Below are positions 28,310 to 37,909 of a DNA stretch of 53,185 nucleotides, in pieces. The stretch is taken from the IMG/VR virus record IMGVR_UViG_3300046740_000679, positions 1 through 53,185 of that record. One strand, written 5' to 3'. The DNA comes from a virus. Within the stretch, counting starts at the first letter, position 1; each line of letters starts with the position of its first letter. A model generated the notes under the pieces. That model had not been told where the DNA came from. It ran no database searches and saw nothing but the letters and a program-made list of their open reading frames with translations. The position numbers were made by a program, and so were the translations under genes.

Positions 28310-31300
28310 TTAGATCCCGTACTTCGTGTGGATATAGGCATTCACGACGGCGCGATCGCCCGTCGACAGCTTCGAGGGCCACGCGAAGAGGAATGCGATC
28401 ATCCCGATGTAATCGGAGATGACGCCTTTGCCGACGCGATGCGTGCCGTAACCGACCGTGTTGCTGGCCTGCGTATAGATCTGTGTGCCGTTGAACGAGG
28501 CCGTCCACTCCGAGGCCGTCGCGATCGAGTTGTAGCTCCAAGGCAGAGCCCATTTGCCGGACGCCGGTGCAAAACCCGTCGTCTGTCGCGTCGTTGAACC
28601 GCTGCCGTCGTACAGCTGACGATTCGATGCGAGCGGGAACAAGTTCGCCTGCGTGTCGTCGGTGAAGCAGAACGGCGATACTTGCGTGGTGTCGTCCGCG
28701 TTTTGGCAGACGGCGAACAGGTCGAGGCCCGTCAGCGTGGGGAACGATGCGAAGGTGAGGGTGTCGCCGCCACCGACGAATCGCACGGACTTCTGGCCAT
28801 TGATGCCTGAGCTAACAAGCGCAGGTAGGAAGCTTGGAGGGCTGAGCGTGCGTCCATTGCCGCTCTGGTCGGCCCACGCCGTGATGTTCGACCCCGATAG
28901 CGTCATACCGACGTCGCCGCTGAATCCGAACGCGAAGCCCGCGGGCAGGTAAGCGAATGCGTTCGCCTTGGTACCGGTGCCGCCCGGAGTCGTGACGGAG
29001 AGCGTGTTGTTTGCGCTGGCTGCCACCGCAGCCGTGGTGCCCGTGATCGTCGTCGAGTTGACGACGGTGAACGATGTGACGTTGACGCCGCCAATCGATA
29101 CGACCGTGGCGCCCGTGAGATTGGTGCCGGTAAGCGTGAACGACGTGCCGCCAGATGCTGTTCCGAAGTCGGGTAGTATCGACGTGACAGTGGGAACCGA
29201 CGTTGCTCCAGAAACGGTGGATGTGCACGTTCCGACGATGTGACCATTCAGATCGGTCACGGTGATCGTGTCGACCCCGTTTCCGGGCCCCGCGGTGATG
29301 ATTCCAGAACTGGAGACGCTGCCGCCACTGTTGTTCGTCGTGACTGCGTATGTGTAATCGCCGGCGCCCATTACCGTGAGCTGCTGCGTGGTGTTGATCG
29401 TGAGCGAGACGGTGGTGGGGGTGACCGTGCCCGGCATTGCCTGAGGCGTCACGATCATCCACTCCGACAACTGCAAGGCGGCGACATTGAGCACGATGCC
29501 CGTGGTCGTCCGCGCTGCTACGAGGCACATGTTGCCCGGTGTCGCCTCGTAAAGTCCGCCGTAGTAGAAACCGCCGAAAACCGGCTCGAATTCGAGAATC
29601 GACGAGCTCCACGCCGTGTTCCACGCGGAACCCGGATCCTGATAGAAGATCCCACCCTTCACGGATGATCCGATGCGACGGATCAGAACAACGCGACGCC
29701 CAGATGCGAGTTTTCGCACCTGTTGGCCCGAGGAGTGTCCCGGCAGATTGACGGTCACCGGTGCGGCCCAAGTCACGCCGTGATCGGTCGAGTGCGACGC
29801 GAGCATCGGAAGTGAACCGGACGTGTCGTCACGAATGAGCGTGCGTAGCTCGGAGCCCTCGAAGTCAAAACCGGGCTCGACGTACTTTTTCGAGTCGGTC
29901 ATCCCGTTCGCGATGCGATTGCGTGTCCACGTCGCGCCCGCGTTCGTGGTGATGTAATCCCATACCGAATAGAAGGTGTCGCTCGACCCCTCTTTCGTCC
30001 ACACCGCCATATGCAAGGTGCCTGGCGTCGTGGGGTCCTCAACCGGCGCGCATTGCGTCGCAGACCACGTCGGCGTGCCTGTCGTGATCGCGTTCCAGGT
30101 CCCGGGCCAGATGGGGGATCCGTCAACGTTGAACGTCGTCGCTCTGCGCCACACGACGTTCACGAACGCCAGCGAGACGTCGTAGGTCATCGTGACCTGA
30201 ATCAAGCTGCCATCGGCGAGCGGCTCGCTCGTCTTGAGGTCGCTGTAGAGCGTCGTCGCGCTCGTATTGATGACGGTTGGACCCGACCACGTCAGCCCTC
30301 CATCCGAGGACAAGAACGCGTCGCTATGGTCGCTATGCTGCGGCCCGATCGACTCCGATGTATTGGTTACGGTCGCATAGAGCTTTCCGCCCGGAAGCTT
30401 TGAGACCCAGGGGAACCCTGCCGACTGAGTGGGGTCGGCATAGAGCGGGTCGCCTTCGAGGAGAACGCTGGGCTTCGTCCCGAAGCGTGCGGACAGCCTC
30501 GTATTGAGCGCCGCGACGTCGGAGTCGGAGAGATAGCTGTCGTAAAGTTCGACCGCCTTGTAGTCGCCGGCGGCGCCACCAATCTGAAGTTTGCCCGTGG
30601 TACCGGCCGCATACGAACGCGCGGGTGAGATGGTCCAGCCGCCGACCTTGGCCGACTGGCCGTCGACCATTACGTCGCAATGCGTATCCGAAAGACGAAC
30701 GACGATCGTCTGATTCTTGAACGGGATAAAGACCCCGCTCATGATCGCGCCCGCGATGCTGAGCGAGTCGAACACCCACGAAGAGCCGTCCCATTGGCGA
30801 ACGCTGATCGATCGGCCGTAGAAGATATTGTTCCCCTCGTCGCCGATCTGGACCTGGATGCCGGCCTTCGTGCCGCCCTCGGTGGTGTCGAGCAACGTGA
30901 CGAGCGTGCTGGTCGTGATCGACCGATAGCGCCAGACGAACGCCATCGTGCACGGGCCGCTATTCAGGAACGCGGCGGCTCCGCCCGGCGTGAGTAGCTT
31001 GTTCGCGGTCGTCGTACGAATGACGTTGCCGCCATCGACCGAATCGGTGACCACGCGCGGCGTTCCCGCAATGCTGGTGGCCACACTCCATACCGTGATG
31101 AGCTCGCCCGTCGCGGTGATCGATGCGGGCACATCCCCGTAGAAGCTAAGTGCCGGCGTGGGTCCGCCGCCGCCCGAAGGAGTGACTGCGATGACGAGAG
31201 GCAAAAGCGCGACGCGGAAGTTGAGTGTGCGGCCGCCGACCGATCCTGAGCCCCGCGCAATCAGATCGTTTCCGCTCACTGCGAGCGACGCGGATGCGCC

Positions 31301-31912
31301 CGTGAGCGTGCCCGCGGCGGTTCCACCGGCGTCGCCCACGTCCGTGACCGGAGCTCCGCCGCCCGTGCGTGCGAGCGTGATCGTGCGCGTCTGACGCCAC
31401 GTCTTCGTGGGCTGCGCCGGATCGCCCGCGACGAACGACGCCGAGACATCGATCACCGAGTCGTCGGGGACGGGATAGGTAAGAAGCGTGGAGGTCTGCG
31501 CGCCCGTGGTCGTGCCGGTGCCCGTAAGCGTGTCGCTCGATCCCCCGCCGGCGCCCGGAGCGGCTGCGACGATGACGAGCGCGCCCGAGGCGACGGTGTC
31601 TCCAGGTTGAGCGCTGCCCGTCGGGATCGACTTCAGCGAGAGCTGCACCTGCGTGCTGCTGAGGATGTTGTAGACGATATAGAAGCCGCCGCCGTTGACG
31701 GCATAAGGCAAGAGCGCCGCCATCGTCGCGGTGCTGACAACATGGACGGTGATCAGCGCGTCGATCGCGGGCTGCACGAAGCTCGCGGTTGTCGACGTAT
31801 ACGCGGTGAGCCCGGGGCCACCGGGATCGCCGGTGTCGCCCTTCGGGCCCGTGGGACCCGGCGGCCCTTGAACCTGCTCGGTGACGAGCACGATCGAATC
31901 AGAATCGCTCAT
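28310..31912 (-). CDS. Receptor-binding tail spike: collagen-like, lectin-like, sialidase-type propeller and Ig-like domains
   Basis: 1200 residues from ATG 31912 (MSDSDSIVLVTEQVQ), ATGA-coupled to the gene before. Order: short collagen-like Gly-x-y stretch (16-34, GPPGPTGPKGDTGDPGGPG); a beta-rich segment; a LamG/lectin-like region (about 260-480); a sialidase-type region (about 490-830) with three Asp boxes (SSDGGLTW, TTNAGATW, STDHGVTW); an Ig-like Big_2-type region; an IPT/TIG domain (ILPDFGTASGGTSFTLTGTN); and a C-terminal LamG-like domain (SGDVGMTLSGSNITAW). It would bind and possibly trim sialic-acid-type or other cell-surface glycans. Catalytic Arg triad and Tyr were not verified. Confidence 0.75.
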   Translation of the reverse strand: MSDSDSIVLVTEQVQGPPGPTGPKGDTGDPGGPGLTAYTSTTASFVQPAIDALITVHVVSTATMAALLPYAVNGGGFYIVYNILSSTQVQLSLKSIPTGSAQPGDTVASGALVIVAAAPGAGGGSSDTLTGTGTTTGAQTSTLLTYPVPDDSVIDVSASFVAGDPAQPTKTWRQTRTITLARTGGGAPVTDVGDAGGTAAGTLTGASASLAVSGNDLIARGSGSVGGRTLNFRVALLPLVIAVTPSGGGGPTPALSFYGDVPASITATGELITVWSVATSIAGTPRVVTDSVDGGNVIRTTTANKLLTPGGAAAFLNSGPCTMAFVWRYRSITTSTLVTLLDTTEGGTKAGIQVQIGDEGNNIFYGRSISVRQWDGSSWVFDSLSIAGAIMSGVFIPFKNQTIVVRLSDTHCDVMVDGQSAKVGGWTISPARSYAAGTTGKLQIGGAAGDYKAVELYDSYLSDSDVAALNTRLSARFGTKPSVLLEGDPLYADPTQSAGFPWVSKLPGGKLYATVTNTSESIGPQHSDHSDAFLSSDGGLTWSGPTVINTSATTLYSDLKTSEPLADGSLIQVTMTYDVSLAFVNVVWRRATTFNVDGSPIWPGTWNAITTGTPTWSATQCAPVEDPTTPGTLHMAVWTKEGSSDTFYSVWDYITTNAGATWTRNRIANGMTDSKKYVEPGFDFEGSELRTLIRDDTSGSLPMLASHSTDHGVTWAAPVTVNLPGHSSGQQVRKLASGRRVVLIRRIGSSVKGGIFYQDPGSAWNTAWSSSILEFEPVFGGFYYGGLYEATPGNMCLVAARTTTGIVLNVAALQLSEWMIVTPQAMPGTVTPTTVSLTINTTQQLTVMGAGDYTYAVTTNNSGGSVSSSGIITAGPGNGVDTITVTDLNGHIVGTCTSTVSGATSVPTVTSILPDFGTASGGTSFTLTGTNLTGATVVSIGGVNVTSFTVVNSTTITGTTAAVAASANNTLSVTTPGGTGTKANAFAYLPAGFAFGFSGDVGMTLSGSNITAWADQSGNGRTLSPPSFLPALVSSGINGQKSVRFVGGGDTLTFASFPTLTGLDLFAVCQNADDTTQVSPFCFTDDTQANLFPLASNRQLYDGSGSTTRQTTGFAPASGKWALPWSYNSIATASEWTASFNGTQIYTQASNTVGYGTHRVGKGVISDYIGMIAFLFAWPSKLSTGDRAVVNAYIHTKYGI

Positions 31913-32322
31913 CGGGTCACCGGGAGGTCGATGGTTACGGGGCCCGCGAGGACGGGGAATGAGGTCCCATCGGGTGTGCCCGACGGGTCGAGCCAGCAGT
32001 CCCAAACGCCGGAGAAGAGGGTCCGCTGCGGTTGGGCGCGCGCGTCGCCGGTATAGAGCGCGCGGAGCGAGAGGCTTTGTGCGGCAGTGATCACGACGAG
32101 GATCGATCCGTCGCTCGCGCCGAGCGTGATGCCGTTGCCCGCAGTCAGCGAGAGGAGCGGCGACGGATCCGTCTTCTTCTGGCGGATCATCGCGCGCGCG
32201 CCGTAGCCCGCGAACGCGAACGGCTGGAGATCGCCGCCGCTGACGACGAAGCGGAGCGAGGACGCAGCTCCGGGTCGCAGAACCAAGAGGCGTTCCGCAG
32301 GTAGCTTGATGAGGGCCGGCAT
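31909..32322 (-). CDS. Hypothetical structural protein, 137 residues
   Basis: MPALIKLPAERLLVLRPGAA begins a beta-rich small protein that ends where the spike gene starts. Located between the spike and the two paralogous fibre proteins, it may be a fibre-associated or baseplate adaptor protein. No family recognised. Confidence 0.55.
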   Translation of the reverse strand: MPALIKLPAERLLVLRPGAASSLRFVVSGGDLQPFAFAGYGARAMIRQKKTDPSPLLSLTAGNGITLGASDGSILVVITAAQSLSLRALYTGDARAQPQRTLFSGVWDCWLDPSGTPDGTSFPVLAGPVTIDLPVTR

Positions 32323-33167
32323 TACGGCCGGATCACGATCACGTGCAGACTCGGCACGAGGAGACTGACCGCCGAGCCGTCTCCGCTCGACCCCTGCAAC
32401 TTGACCGTATGCGTTCCGTTCTCGACGACGACGAAGGACGCGAGCGCGCCGCCGGGAATCGATCCGACGGAGGCGGTGTTATTGGCCCACCCTGCTTGGC
32501 CCAGGACGACGGTGCCGAGGGTCGGCTGCACGATCACGGTCTGCGAGTTGACGGTCTTTCCGGTGTTCGCGAAGAGCGTCGTGGAGTGCCCGACCTTCAC
32601 GACATCGCCGGTCTTCAAGCCGGTGAGCGTGACGAAGCACGCCGTCACGTCGACGAACACCGCCGAGCTCGTCGGGAAGTCGGGGGTCATCACGTCGCCG
32701 AACGCGACGATCGCGTTGCGCACGGAGGCCGCCGGGACACGCCCCGCGCTATCGCACTGGGCGATCCCGTTCGGAGCCCCGACGGTCCCGAGCCCGAAGG
32801 CGATCAGGATCCATCGGCCGGCACCGCCGCCGACGAAGGTCGGAGTGCGGACCGTCGGCGCAAGGGGCGTCGCGGTGCTCGCGGCGACGAACTGATATTT
32901 ACCGACACCATCGACGATGCACGTCTCGCCGTCGACAGCGTCGGGCGCGGCGATCGCGAGAAGCGCGCCGTCGCTTGCCACGTGCCTCTCGAAGCGCACA
33001 CCATCGGTCGATGGCGCGATGAGATCGATCCGGTTCTTGTTTTGGCGCGTGCGATTCGACAGCCCTTGGAAGGGCGTGCGCACGGACACGTAGCCGCGTG
33101 CGTCGGTCGCGTTGGGGACTGCGATCGCCGGAAAGACGGTCGCGTCGTCCGTGAGTGTATCGGGCAT
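32322..33167 (-). CDS. Tail fibre protein, paralogue of the upstream gene
   Basis: 281 residues. Its layout matches that of 33188-34039: an N-terminal D-D-x-T-x-F region, then V-D-G-V-G-K-Y-Q-F with a GAGRWILIAFG turn, and a C-terminal beta-rich domain ending VIVIRP (the other ends AMMIRP). The pair is a tandem duplication of a fibre or fibre-tip gene. No catalytic motif is visible. Confidence 0.65.
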   Translation of the reverse strand: MPDTLTDDATVFPAIAVPNATDARGYVSVRTPFQGLSNRTRQNKNRIDLIAPSTDGVRFERHVASDGALLAIAAPDAVDGETCIVDGVGKYQFVAASTATPLAPTVRTPTFVGGGAGRWILIAFGLGTVGAPNGIAQCDSAGRVPAASVRNAIVAFGDVMTPDFPTSSAVFVDVTACFVTLTGLKTGDVVKVGHSTTLFANTGKTVNSQTVIVQPTLGTVVLGQAGWANNTASVGSIPGGALASFVVVENGTHTVKLQGSSGDGSAVSLLVPSLHVIVIRP

Positions 33168-33187
33168 GGGTCGATTCCCTCAGCCGG

Positions 33188-34039
33188 TCAGGGCCGGATC
33201 ATCATGGCGTCGAGCGAGAGGACGCCGTTCGCGGTCTGCGTCGCGGCGCCGGAGAGCGAGAGGTAGCGAGCCTTTACGGTCTGCGTTCCCGAATGCGTGA
33301 CGACGTAACGTCCGAGGAGCGTCTGCGTCGCGGTCTCGTTCACGGGGATGGAGACTTCTTGGACGATGTTGGTGCCCGCGCTGTCCGTCACGGTGAGCGC
33401 GAGCTTGCCGCCCGCACTCGAGGGAGCGAGGAACGGCACCGAGGCGCGCACCATGAGTACGTCGCCGACGGCCGCACTCGAGAGGACGACTTGCGCCGGC
33501 CCCGCGCCGATATCGACGTAGGTCGTCGACGTCGTCGTTCCGTAGGCGGACCCCACGGTGCCGAACACCGCGCCCGCCGTTGCGATGATGCCGTTGACGA
33601 CCTTCGCCGCATCGACGCGCGCCGAGCCGTTGAGCCTCGGAACGCCGTTCGCGATGTCGAGCGCTCCGAACGCCGAGAGCTCCCAACCGCCAGTCCCGTC
33701 GGTCGCCGCGATCTGAAAGGGCGGATCGTTCGTGTCAGTCGCGGCGAAGTATTGATAGAGACCGACATTGTCGACGTAGCAGAAGCCGCCCTCGATCTTG
33801 GCCGCCCCCGTGAGTGCTTCGAGCGCGGCGATCGTTGCCACATGGCGCAGGACGCTCACGCCGCCGGGAGAGGCACCCGAGCCCGGAGCCACCGCATCAA
33901 GGCGCGCCTTGTTCCCCGCCGTGCGATCCGCGAGCTTCTGCGCCGTAGTCTGAATGTCCGCGACGTTGATGAGGTCACTCGCGGACGGCGCCGTGACGGC
34001 CGCGAACGAAGTCGGGTCGTCGGTAATTGTTACGGGCAT
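33188..34039 (-). CDS. Tail fibre protein
   Basis: 283 residues. MPVTITDDPTSFAAVTAPSA, then VDNVGLYQYFAA and GGWELSAFGAL, form the same layout as the neighbouring fibre gene; the C-terminus is a beta-sandwich-like region. It lies right after the baseplate gene gpI, the standard place for a fibre. Confidence 0.65.
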   Translation of the reverse strand: MPVTITDDPTSFAAVTAPSASDLINVADIQTTAQKLADRTAGNKARLDAVAPGSGASPGGVSVLRHVATIAALEALTGAAKIEGGFCYVDNVGLYQYFAATDTNDPPFQIAATDGTGGWELSAFGALDIANGVPRLNGSARVDAAKVVNGIIATAGAVFGTVGSAYGTTTSTTYVDIGAGPAQVVLSSAAVGDVLMVRASVPFLAPSSAGGKLALTVTDSAGTNIVQEVSIPVNETATQTLLGRYVVTHSGTQTVKARYLSLSGAATQTANGVLSLDAMMIRP

Positions 34040-34042
34040 CGC

Positions 34043-34723
34043 TCAAACCTCCAAGTAAACGGCGGTGCCGAGCAGCGACGACCACGTCACCGCCCCGTGA
34101 CTGGCCCACGTGCCGCCGAGCGTTCCCCAGAGCTCGTCGCTGAGGAGCAAGATCACGTTCGCGCACTGCGTATGCGGCGGCTTCAGCTTGCGAACGAGCG
34201 CGCGCAAACGTTGCCAGTCGCCGAGCGGGATCTCCTCGGCCCAGTTGCCGGGATCACCCCACGTGCCGTCGGCGTTGCCCCAAAGCCCGGCCGCGAGCGG
34301 GCTACATGTCCACGGGAACGTGGGACGAATGATGACCCAAAACTTCCACCAGGCCGCAGGCCAGCCCTCGGCCCACTGGAAGCTCTCCCAAAGCTCGACG
34401 TTCGGAATGCCGGCGCGCTTGAGTGAGGCGACGATGCCCGTCGGTGTGCCCGACGCGAGCCACTGTTCCCACGCGTAATTGAGCTGCGCGATGAAGGTCG
34501 CATCGTCCTTCGCGAACGCGCGATCGATCTGAAAGTTCGACCCGATGTAGTCGAGCGCATCGCTCGGCGCCGAGGCGGGGAAGCGTGCCAGCGTGGCCGC
34601 CTTCGCGCGCGCGACGTAGTCGTCTTTCGTCTGCCCGAGCGAGACATTCCAGGCGACGGCGCCGTCATCGCGGAGCCAGGGCGGCGCGTTCTCGACTTGA
34701 TACTCCTCGTACGTCGGGCTCAT
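34043..34723 (-). CDS. Baseplate protein, gpI / Mu gp48-like
   Basis: 226 residues. MSPTYEEYQVENAPPWLRDD followed by RFPASAPSDALDYIGSNFQI matches the start of the tail proteins that follow baseplate J in Mu- and P2-like phages. The C-terminal half is Trp-rich (GLWGNADGTWGDPGNWAEEI), which may form a beta rich tip. It overlaps the J gene by ATGA. Confidence 0.6.
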   Translation of the reverse strand: MSPTYEEYQVENAPPWLRDDGAVAWNVSLGQTKDDYVARAKAATLARFPASAPSDALDYIGSNFQIDRAFAKDDATFIAQLNYAWEQWLASGTPTGIVASLKRAGIPNVELWESFQWAEGWPAAWWKFWVIIRPTFPWTCSPLAAGLWGNADGTWGDPGNWAEEIPLGDWQRLRALVRKLKPPHTQCANVILLLSDELWGTLGGTWASHGAVTWSSLLGTAVYLEV

Positions 34724-35847
34724 CGGCTCGCCGTGAGGAGGAAGTTCGGCGTGAAGACCTGCGTGCCGAGCAGCGTGAGGTCGGAGGTGGGGCCCGTGAG
34801 CGCGAGGTTCGTGACGCCGGGGGTGTCGACGATCGCGGCGATCAGCTTGTCCAGGATCATCGTCCCCGCGATCGCCGTCGATCGCGCGTAGGCGAGGACG
34901 TTCGCTTGGACAGCGGCGAGCGTCGCCGTTAGGTCATACGCGCCGTCGACGATGACGTTGCCCGCGATGTTCGTGTTCGTGCCGGTCGCATTGGTGGCGA
35001 CGACCTTCACGCAGAGCACGCGCTTCACTTGAAGGAGCGCGTTCACGGCATTGTAGCCGTCGGTCGTGAGCGGCCCCGAGGGGCCTGCGACGACGACGGT
35101 GACGGTGCCCGTGTCGGGGTCCTCGAGTAGCCGCGTGCGCGTGACCTCCGAAGACGCGAACGTCGCCCAATAGAGATAGGCGCTCGAGGTCGAGCCGCTC
35201 CCGAGCGTGCCCCACTTGTTTTTGCAGCGCGCCACGTAGAGCGCGTTCGACTCGACGTCGGTGCCCTGCTGCGTGATCCAGGACGTCGTACCCGAGATCG
35301 CCGGGTTGCTGACCGTGACTCCGGGCAGCGACGACTGGAGAACCGTGAGTGCGCCGTTCGAGAGGTTGTAGGCCGCGCCCGGCGAGCTCGCCTGAAGGGT
35401 GAGCGGAAGGCTCCCGCTCAAGGGCAGTGTGCCGCCTCCGAGGTTCTGGAAGAGAAACCGACGCGTAGGGTCTGAGATGAAGAGCTGCCCGGGCTGAATC
35501 GTCGTCGGGCCGTTCGCGCCTGCGTCGACGAGGGTCACCTGCCCGCGCGTGGTCGTCGCCGGCTTGCGCGTCTCCTGAAAGACGCCTTGGCAGAGCAGGT
35601 CGAGCCAACCGGGCCCGCCTTCGGGCGTCACGAGCGCGGCGAGATCGAGGAAGCCGCCCGCCGCAATGCGCGCGATGGTCGCGTCGAGATCGGCGAGGTA
35701 GCTCGACTCGCCCTGAAGGAGCGCCGTCGGAAGGCTGAAGGGTGCCCACGACGTCTCTTGGATGCCGTTCGCCTGGAGCTTCGAGAGCATAAACGCGAGC
35801 GCGTCCGCCTCGGTCTTCGTGGCGAGGAGATCGGAGAGAAGCGTCAT
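34720..35847 (-). CDS. Baseplate J protein (gpJ family)
   Basis: 375 residues. LLSDLLATKTEADALAFMLS, RGQVTLVDAGANGPTTIQPG, RRFLFQNLGGGTLPLSGSLP and PGVTVSNPAISGTTSW, then the long C-terminal domain, fit the baseplate wedge protein J of Mu/P2-type myoviruses. It connects wedge to fibres during contraction. ATG 35847 overlaps the stop of the next gene upstream. Confidence 0.85.
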   Translation of the reverse strand: MTLLSDLLATKTEADALAFMLSKLQANGIQETSWAPFSLPTALLQGESSYLADLDATIARIAAGGFLDLAALVTPEGGPGWLDLLCQGVFQETRKPATTTRGQVTLVDAGANGPTTIQPGQLFISDPTRRFLFQNLGGGTLPLSGSLPLTLQASSPGAAYNLSNGALTVLQSSLPGVTVSNPAISGTTSWITQQGTDVESNALYVARCKNKWGTLGSGSTSSAYLYWATFASSEVTRTRLLEDPDTGTVTVVVAGPSGPLTTDGYNAVNALLQVKRVLCVKVVATNATGTNTNIAGNVIVDGAYDLTATLAAVQANVLAYARSTAIAGTMILDKLIAAIVDTPGVTNLALTGPTSDLTLLGTQVFTPNFLLTASR

Positions 35848-36239
35848 GCGGCCTCTTGGAAGTCGAGAAGCGAGACCGTGACCTTGTCGACCCCGAGGAC
35901 GAGCGCGAAGGGCCCATCGGCCGTCGTGACCGTGATCGTGATGACCGCGGAGAGAAAGTCGACGGCGGGCGTGATCGTCACGTCGGCCGAGCGGACGCGC
36001 TCATCCTTCTCGCACTCGCCGACGATCTGGCTCCGCCACTTGTAGAGCATCGACGCCGTGAACTTCGCGCTCAGCATGCCGCGGAGATCGAGCCCGTCGT
36101 TCGGAGCCCACGGAAGTGATCCGCGCGGCGTCATCAAGCGGCGCGCGAGCTGCTCGCCGACGACGCGCTGCCCGCTCGTGAGCGAGAACGTCACATCGAG
36201 CACAGGGAACGTGCTGACGTCGGTGCCGAAGTCGACCAT
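35844..36239 (-). CDS. Baseplate wedge protein, gpW / gp25-like
   Basis: 131 residues. FPVLDVTFSLTSGQRVVGEQ, then LARRLMTPRGSLPWAPNDGL and IVGECEKDERVRSADVTITP, show the lysozyme-like fold family of gp25/W proteins (small wedge component). It overlaps both neighbours by coupled codons and sits in the conserved order spike-wedge-J. Confidence 0.8.
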   Translation of the reverse strand: MVDFGTDVSTFPVLDVTFSLTSGQRVVGEQLARRLMTPRGSLPWAPNDGLDLRGMLSAKFTASMLYKWRSQIVGECEKDERVRSADVTITPAVDFLSAVITITVTTADGPFALVLGVDKVTVSLLDFQEAA

Positions 36240-36781
36240 CAGGCGGCCGTCTGAAAGAACTTCGAGATCGCGGCCATCGATTCAGGCGTCGACGCCGCAA
36301 GGATGACGGCAGTGCAGCCGTCGGTCGGTGCGGCACCTCCGGGCAAGCCGCCCGCGACGCCGTTCGCGAGCTCCGTTCCCATGCGGTTCACCGTCCCGTT
36401 GAAGACATAAAGATCGATACCAATCGCGCCGAGCACCGCGGCAAACTCGGCGCCGAAGCTGACCGACGCGCCAAGCGCCCCGATGTCGGCTTGCAGCTTT
36501 GCGAGCGCGGAGGCGATCGCCAAAACCTGGAAGTCGATGCCGGGCAGGCCGAGCGCGATCGCGGCCTCGAGGTTGACGAGGAGCGCCTGCACGGTCGTCA
36601 GCGATCCCGCGAGCGACGGCGGCGTCAGTGCCATCGCCGCCTGCATCTCGATGAGGCCCGCGATCTGCGCGGTGAGCTGCGGGAGCACGGCGCCGATGGA
36701 GGCGTTGAGCGCGGCGTTCGCGGCGAGGGCGAGCGGCACGCACGCGCCGAGCGACAGCGTGCCGACATGCACGAGGCTCAA
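36239..36781 (-). CDS. Hypothetical baseplate-region protein
   Basis: 180 residues, Ala/Leu-rich (LALAANAALNASIGAVLPQL, ALAKLQADIGALGASVSF). It is strongly amphipathic and helical. Placed between the spike protein V and wedge W, it is probably a baseplate or chaperone component, but no family is recognised. Confidence 0.5.
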   Translation of the reverse strand: MSLVHVGTLSLGACVPLALAANAALNASIGAVLPQLTAQIAGLIEMQAAMALTPPSLAGSLTTVQALLVNLEAAIALGLPGIDFQVLAIASALAKLQADIGALGASVSFGAEFAAVLGAIGIDLYVFNGTVNRMGTELANGVAGGLPGGAAPTDGCTAVILAASTPESMAAISKFFQTAA

Positions 36782-37254
36782 AGGGTCACCTTCGGATTGC
36801 CTGAGGTGATCAAACCGGGCGCGGGGCTCGTGATCGTGAGGACGCCGACCGCAGGCAAACCGCCGACCGTTCCCGAGAACGGAATGAGGGGCGGGAAGAA
36901 CACGGTGACGGATCCGCCCATGTATGCGGCGGGCCGGTTGCCGTCGAAGAGAGCGAGCGACTCGATCGTCGCGTCGTCGATGATCTGCGCGAACGGCTTC
37001 TTCGGATCCTGGTTCGCGAAACCGACGAGCGCGAGCCCGCCCTTCTTGATCTTCGCTTTGACGCCCGGCACGCCATACCGAATGGCGACGCGGCTGAGGG
37101 GCGCGAGCTTCTTGACGAGCGGCTTCAACTCGAGCGAGCCGTCCTCGTTTTGCATGACGACCTCGGCCTCGTAGAACGCCGAGTAGTCGACGCGGCGTTC
37201 GAGCGCGTCGAGGACGCCCGCGAACGACTTCTTCAGGCGATCGAGGTTAATCAT
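36778..37254 (-). CDS. Baseplate spike / gpV-like protein
   Basis: 158 residues. An OB-fold-like first part (MINLDRLKKSFAGVLDALER, VMQNEDGSLELKPLVKKL, GVPGVKAKIKKGGLALVGFA) is typical of the central spike V/gp45 of Mu-like phages, which punctures the outer membrane. The C-terminal half is a short beta stem. It overlaps the hub gene. Confidence 0.65.
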   Translation of the reverse strand: MINLDRLKKSFAGVLDALERRVDYSAFYEAEVVMQNEDGSLELKPLVKKLAPLSRVAIRYGVPGVKAKIKKGGLALVGFANQDPKKPFAQIIDDATIESLALFDGNRPAAYMGGSVTVFFPPLIPFSGTVGGLPAVGVLTITSPAPGLITSGNPKVTL

Positions 37255-37909
37255 CGAAGGTCACGTCGGTGCGCGTGTTCGCTTGCCCGAGGCGATGCAC
37301 GACGCGGCCGACCTTGCCCCCCTCGAACATCGTGCCCGGGAGAAGCGTCGGTGCGTCGGCGCCGATCAGCATGATCGCGTCCTCGATGTTGCGATCGAGG
37401 ATCGTGTAGTCGCTGGGCGCCGCGTCGGGCCACGTCTCGGCGCCAAGCCAGATGGATCCGTCGGGGAGGACGCGCCACACGGCGCCGAGCTCGGCGGCGA
37501 TCGACGTCAGCGCCGCGCCGGCGGACGACTCGAGCCGCACCCATGAATCGAGGTGCGTTCCGAGGAGCGCGGGATCGATCGTATCGGAGAGGCGCTCGCC
37601 TGCCCCGCTCACGATGTCGAGCAGGATCGCGCGGGCTGTCGTCTTCGTGAACGCGCCCGCGTCGAGTCGCGTGCGGAGCTTTGCCGCGCCGCCGACGATC
37701 CGCACGTGCGTGTGATCGCGCCACACGGCCGGGGGTCGCCACGGTGCGCCGACGAGAAAGAGCGCGCCGTCGGCGAGCGAGAGCGTGACGGTGCCCGTGA
37801 ACGGTGTGGCGTCGGCCGAGTCGATGACGAGATCGGCCTGCCACACCATGACCCGCGGAAGCATGACGACGGCCTCGAGGACCGTGTGCCCGTTCGCCGT
37901 CGACGTCAC
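37247..37909 (-). CDS. Baseplate hub protein (gpD / XkdQ-like)
   Basis: 220 residues. TVLEAVVMLPRVMVWQADLV and DGALFLVGAPWRPPAVWRDH start a double beta domain; later EDAIMLIGADAPTLLPGTMF. The arrangement matches hub proteins that connect tube and spike. Size and order support the call more than motifs. Confidence 0.6.
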   Translation of the reverse strand: MTSTANGHTVLEAVVMLPRVMVWQADLVIDSADATPFTGTVTLSLADGALFLVGAPWRPPAVWRDHTHVRIVGGAAKLRTRLDAGAFTKTTARAILLDIVSGAGERLSDTIDPALLGTHLDSWVRLESSAGAALTSIAAELGAVWRVLPDGSIWLGAETWPDAAPSDYTILDRNIEDAIMLIGADAPTLLPGTMFEGGKVGRVVHRLGQANTRTDVTFDD

